NCBI GenBank assembly: GCA_018065365.1
Contig: JAGHTH010000155.1
Coordinates: forward strand, 1-6,822
DNA: 6,822 bases
Direction: 5' to 3'
Origin: Candidatus Coliplasma caballi
Lineage (GTDB): Bacteria; Bacillota; Clostridia; Oscillospirales; CAG-382
Positions 1 through 5,328 of the stretch are shown here, in pieces. The position numbers and the translations under genes are program-made. The notes beneath the pieces were generated by a model. That model searched no databases, had not been told where the DNA came from, and saw nothing but the letters and a program-made list of their open reading frames with translations. Position 1 is the first letter of the stretch; each line of letters starts with the position of its first letter.

Positions 1-605
1 ACGGCAGCGGCAGCGAGGACAGACACGCCGACGATAATGGCGATCGAGCCGCCGGACAGAACGGAGCCGCTGGTTGCGGGAGCGGTCACGATGTAATAAT
101 CCTTGCCGCCCTCTGTCTTGATTTCGATGGTTCCTTGCACTTTGCCGGAGTCGATGTTGGCGGTGTTTTCCTCGTTGTAAGGAATCTTGAGCATTCCACC
201 CTCGCAAACCTCGATGGTGCCACAACACCAAGATCCAGTGGCTTCCGGAAGGATCAGCTTGCCGTAAACGATAACGTTCGTGCGGTCGCCGACGAACAAC
301 TCCTTTGCGGAGACGGTTGCACCTGAATTAATCCGGAGAGTTGCTCCATCACTGGTTCTTATGTCGCGCATCGACAAGGAAACGTTTTCCGCTACGGTGA
401 CCGAGTGGTAGCATCTCAGTCCGTAATTTTGAAGCGTTCCCGCAAAACCTGCAGTAATTGTCACGGGTTTCTCGGTCTGGTACAATCTCTGGACGTTTGT
501 TCCACACAGAGAAAAATATTCAGAGAAATTTTCTTCTGCCAGCGCGGGCAGGACGAGGGATGCGCACAAAAGCAGTGCGAGCAAAATGGGAAGTATTTTT
601 TTCAT
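1..605 (-). CDS. Secreted, membrane-anchored beta-rich surface protein (3' end cut by window edge)
   Basis: The start ATG (603-605) follows AAGGAG at 612-617 with a 6-nt gap. The frame stays open to the left edge, giving 201 visible residues; the stop and any basic tail lie outside. Residues 1-23 are a Sec signal peptide (MKKILPILLALLL core, cut near ALA). Residues 45-165 are short beta strands with glycine turns (TLRINSG, VIVYGKLIL, GTIEV, GGMLKI), which suggests a small beta-helix or beta-solenoid like the N-terminal half of the gene at 5329-6558. Near residues 179-184 comes SGSVLSG, then the beginning of a hydrophobic helix, the same stalk-plus-helix ending seen in other proteins here. Its start is only 19 bp after the stop of the LRR gene, so the two are very likely co-transcribed. 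I do not recognise the family; a structural surface role is inferred. Confidence 0.85.
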   Translation of the reverse strand, partial: MKKILPILLALLLCASLVLPALAEENFSEYFSLCGTNVQRLYQTEKPVTITAGFAGTLQNYGLRCYHSVTVAENVSLSMRDIRTSDGATLRINSGATVSAKELFVGDRTNVIVYGKLILPEATGSWCCGTIEVCEGGMLKIPYNEENTANIDSGKVQGTIEIKTEGGKDYYIVTAPATSGSVLSGGSIAIIVGVSVLAAAA

Positions 606-624
606 GAGATACTCCTTGGTTGGT

Positions 625-1500
625 TCATGCAACTTTTTTTCTTTTTTTCCAAATGATCAAGCCGATCGCGGCGATGATCGCAACTGCCGCCACGGCGATG
701 ACGATCCAAAGCGCGCCCTCGGAAAGAACGGAGCCGGAGAAATTGCTTGCCACCGGGGTGTTCGCAAACGCGGTCTTGTGGATCACGGGGTCGCTTCCTT
801 TCGGCAGCGTTACGGTTTTCAGCGCGGTGCAGTCCGCGAACGCGTCGGCTTCGATTTCATCAATGCGGGTGCCGTCGGCAAATTCCACCGTGGTCAGCCC
901 GGTGCAGCCGATGAACGCCGCCTCGCCGATCCGGGAAAAACTCCCGTCAAAGACCACTTTTTGAATGCACTCCATGTCAGCGAATTTGCCGGAGTCGATA
1001 TAGCCGGGATATTGGCGGTTTTTGGAGGTTTCAAAGGTCAGAACGCCGTTTTTGTAGGTATAGACGGTCTGATTGTTCAAGTTGCCTTCGCGGTTGGGCT
1101 CCATTAAGAACGGGCCTTTGAAAAAGCCGTTTTTGTCTATCGAGTAGTTCTGCGGCGTTGCCTGCGTTCCGTCGTCGTACACGCGGAAATGAATGGAGAT
1201 CGCGTTGCTCGCCGGCGCACTTGGTTTGGACGGGGTGGGCTTTTGGGGATCGAGGATGGCGTTCACGGTAACCTTATACAGCCCGGCGGGAAGCTTGAAC
1301 GTCGTGATTTTGTTCTCCCGATCGATGTTTTCGAGGGGATCGGGGACAATCGGGGAGTCGTCCTCGCCCGTTACCACCGGGGCAAAGTCTAACGGTGTCG
1401 TAAAGAGCACGGTGTAGACGGCTTCTTCTTCCGCGAACACGGGCGCGCAAAGCGCAAAGAGCAGCAGCGTCGCGAAAAGGACGCAGGCGATTTTTTTCAT
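625..1500 (-). CDS. BspA-type leucine-rich repeat surface protein, C-terminally membrane-anchored
   Basis: This is a 291-residue protein. Start ATG 1498-1500 is preceded by AAGGAG at 1510-1515, 9 nt away. Residues 1-23 form a signal peptide (ends CAPVFA). Residues 25-160 are an unrecognised extracellular region with a Pro/Ser-rich linker near 85-98. Residues 176-248 carry about three repeats of the BspA/Treponema-type LRR (LRR_5): IQKVVFDGSFSRIGEAAFIG, LTTVEFADG...IEADAFADC, LKTVTLPKG...IHKTAFAN, with the family's typical AF and C-x-x-L spacing. The stalk SGSVLSEGALW (256-265) leads to one membrane helix (about 263-284) and the tail KKRKK. BspA-type LRRs commonly mediate adhesion or protein binding at the cell surface; the partner here is unknown. 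It sits 125 bp after prsW and has its own plausible promoter, and it reads on into the gene at 605-1. Confidence 0.93.
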   Translation of the reverse strand: MKKIACVLFATLLLFALCAPVFAEEEAVYTVLFTTPLDFAPVVTGEDDSPIVPDPLENIDRENKITTFKLPAGLYKVTVNAILDPQKPTPSKPSAPASNAISIHFRVYDDGTQATPQNYSIDKNGFFKGPFLMEPNREGNLNNQTVYTYKNGVLTFETSKNRQYPGYIDSGKFADMECIQKVVFDGSFSRIGEAAFIGCTGLTTVEFADGTRIDEIEADAFADCTALKTVTLPKGSDPVIHKTAFANTPVASNFSGSVLSEGALWIVIAVAAVAIIAAIGLIIWKKRKKVA

Positions 1501-1567
1501 GAGGGATCGCTCCTTTTTTTCTGTTTGATCGGGGGGCGGAAAGCGTCGTTTTTGCGTTTTCCGTTTT

Positions 1568-1590
1568 GTTCCTTATACGTTTATAAGAAC
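1568..1590. promoter_or_regulatory. Dyad overlapping the LRR-gene -10 box
   Basis: Imperfect inverted repeat: arm GTTCCTTATA (1568-1577) faces TATAAGAAC (1582-1590) across four bases, with one bulged base. It covers the proposed -10 hexamer at 1572-1577, so it could be a repressor operator. No poly-T run follows on the minus strand, so it is unlikely to be a terminator. Confidence 0.3.
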
Positions 1591-1600
1591 GAGATCGCAA
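1572..1600 (-). promoter_or_regulatory. Candidate sigma-A promoter for the LRR gene pair
   Basis: On the minus strand, TTGCGA (1595-1600, 4 of 6 to consensus) is followed after exactly 17 nt by TATAAG (1572-1577, 5 of 6). It lies about 70 nt upstream of the LRR gene start. This would let the two surface genes be expressed apart from prsW, although no strong terminator is visible after prsW. Confidence 0.5.
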
Positions 1601-1625
1601 AAGGGCTTATTTTTTTTGCGTTTTT

Positions 1626-2267
1626 TTATTCCGAAAGTTTCTTTCCGCGCTTGAGCAGCAGCACGAACGCGTACGTTCCGATCGTCAGCACGAGCGCCAA
1701 AAACGACCGTTCCGAGCCGACCAGCACGTTGAACAGCGAGTGGAACAGGCACACCAGCGAGAACAGCGCGAACGAGCCGGTAAGCAGCAGCTTGCGCCAT
1801 TTCATGCAGATCGAAATGCCATAGACGAGAATGGTGGTGCAAAGCCCGTGCATCAGACTTGCGCCGAACCCTCTCGACAGCGCGAACGAAACGTCCTGCC
1901 AGCCGGGCGCTCCGAACGAGATCTGCGAGAAGATGCTGACGTTCTCGAACAGCGCAAACCCGAGTCCGATCACGACGGCGTATTCGACGACCTCTTTCCG
2001 TTTCGGGCGCAGCGCAAAGAAATAGGCGACGATCGGGAACGCTTTGAGCGATTCCTCAATGATCGGGATGTAATGGATGCTCGCGTCAAACGAGGAAATG
2101 CCGGCTTGGGTAACCAAAAGCGTGTTGATCTGTCCCGACAGGAACGCCGCGAACATTCCGAGCAGCAAAAACAGCAGGATCTTTCTTGCCGAGCGATTCA
2201 GCAGAAGCGCCGTCAGCACGAGCGGCGGGAGCGAAAGCAGCAAAAGGAGGAAATTTACAGATACCAT
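1626..2267 (-). CDS. prsW: PrsW-family intramembrane glutamic protease
   Basis: A 213-residue polytopic membrane protein with the motif set of the PrsW family (related to CPBP/ABI membrane proteases): E71-E72-x-x-K75 in IIEESLKAFP, then GLGFALFEN (101-109) with E108-N109, a conserved H140 in ASLMHGL, and H176 with N180 in LFHSLFN. These acidic and histidine residues sit in or next to membrane helices and are the proposed catalytic set. In Bacillus subtilis PrsW makes the site-1 cut of the anti-sigma factor RsiW; no sigma/anti-sigma pair is visible here, so the substrate is unknown. The length fits the family. Start ATG 2265-2267 lies inside the end of the upstream gene (13-bp overlap), implying translational coupling; a G-rich run (GGGGG, complement of 2276-2280) can serve as its binding site. 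The symbol denotes family, not proven orthology. Confidence 0.88.
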   Translation of the reverse strand: MVSVNFLLLLLSLPPLVLTALLLNRSARKILLFLLLGMFAAFLSGQINTLLVTQAGISSFDASIHYIPIIEESLKAFPIVAYFFALRPKRKEVVEYAVVIGLGFALFENVSIFSQISFGAPGWQDVSFALSRGFGASLMHGLCTTILVYGISICMKWRKLLLTGSFALFSLVCLFHSLFNVLVGSERSFLALVLTIGTYAFVLLLKRGKKLSE

Positions 2268-2917
2268 AACTTCATCCCCCTCTTTGCAAACAAGGTCAGA
2301 CCGAGAAACGACAGCGCGACACCGAACAGGCAGACGTTTTCGGCGGTTTGCTCTCCCGCGGCGGAAACGTACAGCCGCGCCAGCTCAAACACCTCGGCAA
2401 GCAGCGCAAACAGGTTGCAGAGCCGCACGCCTTTGGAGAACGAAAACCCCATGTCCGGCAGGATCAGATGTTTGAACTGATAATAGGAAGCGGGAACGGC
2501 GGGCAGAAACCCGACGACCGTTACGATCAGCGGCAGCGTCGGAAGCAGGTCTTTCGCCGTCAGCGCGAACACCATGAGGAAGAAAAGCAGCACCGCCGGC
2601 GCCGCCAGCGCGAGCAGCCGGTATTTCATCAGCGCGGACGAGCGATCGTCGATCAGCGAATCGAACTGTCCGAAATTGGCGGAAAACAAAAACAGAAAGC
2701 AGCCGAAAAAGCCGAGGAACGTAATGCCCGGCTCGCGATAGAAGCTTCCGTAGCAGAAATAGTACACCGAGCGGAACAGAGAGACCGTCGCGTAGCACGC
2801 GGTCGCGAGCATCAGGATCCGGAAATACAGAGGCGTTTTTTTGCCGGAAAACCAAAAAATGCATAACCCGGCGGTCAGAAACATGATCGCGTTTCCCAAC
2901 ACGAAAAAGACAGACAC
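2255..2917 (-). CDS. Polytopic membrane protein, unknown function, coupled to prsW
   Basis: A 220-residue protein with about seven predicted membrane helices (roughly 3-24, 31-57, 64-82, 100-120, 127-145, 165-185 and 193-211) and no soluble domain. The start is GTG at 2915-2917, chosen because a strong AAGGAGGG (2924-2931) sits 6 nt upstream. Seven helices with an outside N-terminus recall the membrane sensor modules placed in front of histidine kinases or cyclases, but no output domain follows and I recognise no family motif. Its last 13 bp overlap prsW, so the two products are probably made together; it may be a partner, sensor or adaptor for the protease (inference). Confidence 0.85.
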   Translation of the reverse strand: MSVFFVLGNAIMFLTAGLCIFWFSGKKTPLYFRILMLATACYATVSLFRSVYYFCYGSFYREPGITFLGFFGCFLFLFSANFGQFDSLIDDRSSALMKYRLLALAAPAVLLFFLMVFALTAKDLLPTLPLIVTVVGFLPAVPASYYQFKHLILPDMGFSFSKGVRLCNLFALLAEVFELARLYVSAAGEQTAENVCLFGVALSFLGLTLFAKRGMKLWYL

Positions 2918-2950
2918 CGCTTTCCCTCCTTTGTGTTTTTCATTGGCTCT

Positions 2951-2979
2951 ATTTTACCACAGTTTTTCCTCAAAAGCAA
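2951..2979 (-). promoter_or_regulatory. Candidate promoter for the membrane protein-prsW operon
   Basis: Minus strand: TTGCTT (2974-2979), 17-nt spacer, TAAAAT (2951-2956, 5 of 6 to consensus). The -10 box is 33 nt upstream of the GTG start. The -35 box is weak, so activation or low expression is possible. Confidence 0.5.
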
Positions 2980-3047
2980 CCCGGTTTGCGCGCCTTTTTG
3001 CGTTTTGCGAAAATTTTTTCGGGGAAAGACTGTCCTTCTTTTCCGCT

Positions 3048-3095
3048 CGTTCGTATATACGTTCGTACATACGTTCGTATATACGTTCGTATATA
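3048..3095. repeat. Four tandem 12-bp direct repeats (CGTTCGTATATA) between divergent promoters
   Basis: Units run 3048-3059, 3060-3071, 3072-3083 and 3084-3095 with no spacers. Three are identical; the second has one change (C for T, giving CGTACATA). Junctions create perfect palindromes CGTATATACG at 3052-3061 and 3076-3085. The block ends 46 bp upstream of the rightward -35 box and begins 68 bp upstream of the leftward -35 box. With 12 bp per unit, successive units sit at slightly more than one helix turn. It may be a regulator-binding array for one or both operons, or a simple slipped repeat. The short open frames through it are a by-product of the period being a multiple of three. Confidence 0.85.
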
Positions 3096-3141
3096 GAAAT
3101 GAAAAGGAAAACAAAATGCCCGGCGAATTTGCGAGAACAAC

Positions 3142-3169
3142 TTGACAAACGGCGCCGGAGCGGTATAAT
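3142..3169 (+). promoter_or_regulatory. Consensus sigma-A promoter of the Hcp/TssD operon
   Basis: TTGACA (3142-3147) and TATAAT (3164-3169) both match consensus exactly and are separated by 16 nt. The spacer contains the palindrome CGGCGCCG (3150-3157), a possible operator. Transcription should start near 3176, leaving an A-rich leader of about 30 nt and a modest GAGG binding site (3196-3199) before the ATG at 3208. Confidence 0.85.
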
Positions 3170-3207
3170 AAAAGCAAGAAAAAAGAAAAAAGAAAGAGGT
3201 ATTTTCC

Positions 3208-3939
3208 ATGAAAAAAACGTTTCTTCGCGTCATCTCGATCGTCGCGACGCTGGCGATTTTGATCGCGACCGTTGCCGTCCCCGCGTCTGCTTTGACAAAA
3301 TACGCTGACGTCGGCGATACCGTCAAAAAGGACATCTATCTGTATATCGACGGCATCCGGGGCGAATCCCAGGATTCCAAGCATGAAAAATGGATCGACC
3401 TGCTCGAATTCAAGCACGCTTCCGCACAATCCATTCAGACCGGTTCTCCGGACGCGGCAGGCAGAGGTGTGTTTGAGCCGGTCGTTTTCAAGCATTACGT
3501 GGACGAAGCCACCCCGAAAATTCAGGAAGCCACGATGAAAGGGTCGCACATCAAGACCGCCGAAATTCATTTCTGTAAAACGGTCTGCGCAAAGCAGGAG
3601 GTCGTTTACAAGGTCAAACTGGAAGGCATCAAGATCGTCAAAGCGGAGGTGTCCGCGGAAGATCTTCCGGACGGCACGTACCAGCTCGTCGAAACGGTTA
3701 CTTTGCTGTGCAACAAGCAGACCTGGAGCGAAACCGCCGTCGGTCTGGACAACGCGCTCGCCGGCAATACCGAAGCGAGCTTTGACCAGTCCAAAAAAGC
3801 ATCCATGTTTGACAGCAACACCAGCATCGCGCTGACCGTTGCCGTCGCGGTCATTTTCGTGCTGCTCGTCGTGATCGTGATTCTGTTCGTGAGCAAGAAG
3901 AAAAAGGCAGTCCCGACCGTTTCCGCGGAAGAAAAATGA
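3208..3939 (+). CDS. Exported, membrane-anchored Hcp-domain protein (T6SS tube-protein fold)
   Basis: A 243-residue protein. Residues 1-28 are a Sec signal peptide (ends VPASA). Residues 42-176 resemble the Hcp family of T6SS tube proteins: IYLYIDGIRGESQDSKHEKW (43-62) with IDLLEF just after, FKHYVDEATPK (94-104), KGSHIKTAEIHFCK (111-124), VYKVKLEGIKIVKAEVS (133-149) and ETVTLLCNKQTW (162-173), in the order and spacing of canonical Hcp. About 30 residues later come KKASMF, a membrane helix (about 206-228) and the tail SKKKK. Ordinary Hcp is about 160-170 residues, cytoplasmic, has neither signal peptide nor anchor, and forms hexameric rings. Here the domain should face outside. It is first in an operon with two TssD-like genes. 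Hcp assignment comes from recalled family sequence, not a search. A tube or ring on the outer membrane face is inferred. Confidence 0.88.
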   Translation: MKKTFLRVISIVATLAILIATVAVPASALTKYADVGDTVKKDIYLYIDGIRGESQDSKHEKWIDLLEFKHASAQSIQTGSPDAAGRGVFEPVVFKHYVDEATPKIQEATMKGSHIKTAEIHFCKTVCAKQEVVYKVKLEGIKIVKAEVSAEDLPDGTYQLVETVTLLCNKQTWSETAVGLDNALAGNTEASFDQSKKASMFDSNTSIALTVAVAVIFVLLVVIVILFVSKKKKAVPTVSAEEK

Positions 3940-3977
3940 GTAAATTATTAGTTTGTATTGCAGAAAGGAAAAACCAC

Positions 3978-4445
3978 ATGAAAAAAATCATCTCTATTTT
4001 ACTTACGCTGACGGTTCTGCTGCTTACGGTCGTTCCTTGCTCCGCCGGAGCAGATGCCGCACCGGTCACGATGAAAATCGAGGGTTTCAAATCCCGCGAG
4101 GTTTTGTCATTCAGCTACGGATTCAATCGACCGACCGGCATAGAGGGAGAACTTGCCGGCATTCCGAGGTCGACCTCGTTCACGATCCGCGTTCCGGGAT
4201 TGAGCGACGGAACCAACGATCTGTTCACGTGGGCTTTGGCGGGTGGCACCATGCCGAAAAACCTGATGCTGGAGTTTGTCGATCCCGTGGACGAAAGCAG
4301 CATAAAGACGATTCGACTCACCAATGCCTATTGTGTCAGCTATACGGAATACTGGGATCAGGACGGCACGTATTACGAAGAGATCGAGATCGTATCCAAG
4401 GAGTTTCAAAACGGTCCGGCAGAATATGAGAGACCGTGGGACTGA
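3978..4445 (+). CDS. Exported soluble TssD/Hcp-like protein
   Basis: A 155-residue protein. I use the ATG at 3978, not the one at 3936, because AAAGGA (3964-3969) is well placed and the signal peptide (residues 1-24, MKKIISILLTLTVLLL) starts there; the earlier ATG would put 14 polar residues in front. Residues 29-155 resemble TssD, the tube protein of Bacteroidota T6SS: MKIEGFKSREVLSFSYGF (32-49), the G-x-PR turn near 61-64, DLFTWAL (81-87), IKTIRLTNAYCVSYTE (109-124), and a terminal PAEYERPWD matching the family's AEHENxW ending. It is clearly paralogous to the next gene. Unlike its two neighbours it stops where the fold ends, with no membrane anchor, so it should be free outside the cell. 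It begins 38 bp after the Hcp-like gene. A polymerising subunit to its anchored partners is inferred. Confidence 0.87.
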   Translation: MKKIISILLTLTVLLLTVVPCSAGADAAPVTMKIEGFKSREVLSFSYGFNRPTGIEGELAGIPRSTSFTIRVPGLSDGTNDLFTWALAGGTMPKNLMLEFVDPVDESSIKTIRLTNAYCVSYTEYWDQDGTYYEEIEIVSKEFQNGPAEYERPWD

Positions 4446-4460
4446 CGAAGAAAAGGAAAC

Positions 4461-4465
4461 GGAGG
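4461..4465 (+). promoter_or_regulatory. Ribosome binding site that decides the start of the third tube-like gene
   Basis: GGAGG lies only one base before the ATG at 4467 but 7 nt before the in-frame ATG at 4473. The second ATG is therefore preferred, and it also gives the usual MKK signal-peptide opening. Confidence 0.7.
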
Positions 4466-4472
4466 AATGAAA

Positions 4473-5093
4473 ATGAAAAAAACGATGATCAGACGAAGCG
4501 TGATGATGCTTCTGGTTCTTTGCATGACGGCTATGCTGGCGATTCCGGTCTCGGCAAAATCGTCGGGCGCAAAACTCACGATAGACGGTTATAAAAGTCG
4601 TGAAGTCATCCGTTATACCTATACGTTTACCACTGCAGTGGATGCCGAGGGGCAGTTGACCGGCATGCCGCGTGGCGGTATGATCACGGTTGAAGTCAAG
4701 GCACTTAATGATGGCAACTGCGATCTGCTCGCTTGGATGCTGGAACGCAATCTCCCGAAAAAAGGACAGATTGATTTGGTAGACCCCGCCACAGGTAAGA
4801 TCAAGACGATTCAATTCAAAAACGCATACTGCGTCGATTTCAAAGAGGGCATGACAGAAGACGGCATCCATACAGAGATCATCACGATCACCTGCGGTGT
4901 TCTGTCGAACGGAGATGCCGTATATGAAAATGATTGGGGCGGTCTGACCGGCTCCATGCTTTCCGAAGGCAATCTTTGGATCGTGATTTCCGTGGCGGTC
5001 GTTGTCATCGGCGGCGTCGCGGCGCTTGTGATCGTGAAGAAGAAACAGAAATCCGCGGCGGCGGACGGTGCCGAAAAGAAAGACGAAGAATAA
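4473..5093 (+). CDS. Exported, membrane-anchored TssD/Hcp-like protein
   Basis: A 206-residue protein from the ATG at 4473. Residues 1-28 are a signal peptide (ends IPVSA). Residues 33-156 match TssD of Bacteroidota T6SS more closely than its neighbour does: KLTIDGYKSREVIRYTYTF (34-52), DAEGQLTGMPRGG (57-69), ITVEV, CDLLAWML (83-90), IDLV, IKTIQFKNAYCVDFKE (110-125) and NGDAVYENDW (146-155). Then come stalk GLTGSMLSEGNLW (157-169), one membrane helix (about 167-188), KKKQK and an acidic-basic cytoplasmic tail ending KKDEE. TssD normally lacks signal peptide and anchor. Of the three tube-like proteins this one has the standard stalk of this locus. Start is 27 bp after the previous stop, so it is in the same operon. 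Tethering an extracellular ring or tube to the membrane is inferred. Confidence 0.9.
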   Translation: MKKTMIRRSVMMLLVLCMTAMLAIPVSAKSSGAKLTIDGYKSREVIRYTYTFTTAVDAEGQLTGMPRGGMITVEVKALNDGNCDLLAWMLERNLPKKGQIDLVDPATGKIKTIQFKNAYCVDFKEGMTEDGIHTEIITITCGVLSNGDAVYENDWGGLTGSMLSEGNLWIVISVAVVVIGGVAALVIVKKKQKSAAADGAEKKDEE

Positions 5094-5115
5094 GCCGAAA
5101 AGGAGCGTTTTGAGC

Positions 5116-5226
5116 ATGAAAACCAAAGAAGAACTGAACGCCCTGAAAGAAAAAGTTGAAACCTTGAATGAAAAGATCCGTGAGCTTACGCCATTGGAGA
5201 CAAGTCTTATCTGCAATGTCCTATGA
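5116..5226 (+). CDS. Small peptide with double-glycine-leader-like N-terminus, apparently lacking the GG site
   Basis: A 36-codon frame, AAGGAG (5100-5105) 10 nt ahead of the ATG, 22 bp after the anchored TssD-like gene and just before the operon terminator. Residues 1-25 (MKTKEELNALKEKVETLNEK plus IRELT) form a highly charged amphipathic helix with heptad-like leucines. They closely recall the leaders of bacteriocin-like peptides in gut Clostridia, which normally continue as EEL-x-x-V-x-GG and are cut after the glycines by a C39 peptidase transporter. Here the sequence instead runs PLETSLICNVL and stops. Dropping one base near 5200 would restore LEQV but still no GG. It could be a decayed leader peptide, a small coiled-coil partner of the tube-like proteins, or a regulatory peptide. 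The frame and binding site are seen; the family resemblance is from memory. Confidence 0.6.
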   Translation: MKTKEELNALKEKVETLNEKIRELTPLETSLICNVL

Positions 5227-5247
5227 TGAAAAAGCAAATATATCAGC

Positions 5248-5277
5248 ACAGCGGCAAGGAAAAATCCTTGCCGCTGT
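5248..5277. terminator. Bidirectional rho-independent-type hairpin between convergent operons
   Basis: A perfect 13-bp inverted repeat (ACAGCGGCAAGGA 5248-5260, TCCTTGCCGCTGT 5265-5277) with an AAAA loop. A moderately T-rich stretch follows on the plus strand (TTGTGTATCTATATTC), and on the minus strand the following bases are T-rich but interrupted (ATATATTTGCTTTTT). It lies 21 bp after the small peptide gene and about 50 bp past the stop of the leftward dockerin gene, so it can end both transcripts. Confidence 0.85.
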
Positions 5278-5328
5278 TTGTGTATCTATATTCAATTACA
5301 ATAATGGCAAGCCCACGCTTTGACCTGC

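Noticed and set aside
1596..1627. Hairpin CGCAAAA/TTTTGCG followed by seven T residues on the plus strand, resembling a terminator.
   Set aside because: The stem is AT-rich and only 7 bp, and no plus-strand gene lies upstream. In the minus direction, where prsW ends, it lacks a T-run.
1740..2480. A 246-codon plus-strand open frame opposite prsW and the neighbouring membrane gene.
   Set aside because: Its product is a low-complexity Arg/Gln/Glu-rich chain typical of the reverse of a membrane-protein gene, and the opposite strand carries the PrsW motifs.
2841..3308. Open frames on both strands through the 12-bp repeats.
   Set aside because: They read across two promoters and into the signal-peptide region of the Hcp-like gene; no suitable binding site or conserved sequence supports them.
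3978..4445. Possible lipoprotein: Cys21 near the end of the signal peptide.
   Set aside because: The residue before the cysteine is proline (VVPC), which does not fit a lipobox; an ordinary signal-peptidase site follows at SAGADA.
3208..5093. A working type VI secretion system.
   Set aside because: Only tube-like domains are present, and they carry signal peptides and anchors that conflict with cytoplasmic tube assembly; no other T6SS gene lies in the window.
4107..5249. A 380-codon open frame on the minus strand opposite two tube-like genes and the small peptide gene.
   Set aside because: It is antisense to genes with clear family motifs, signal peptides and binding sites; its translation is rich in His, Arg and Phe with no recognisable domain.
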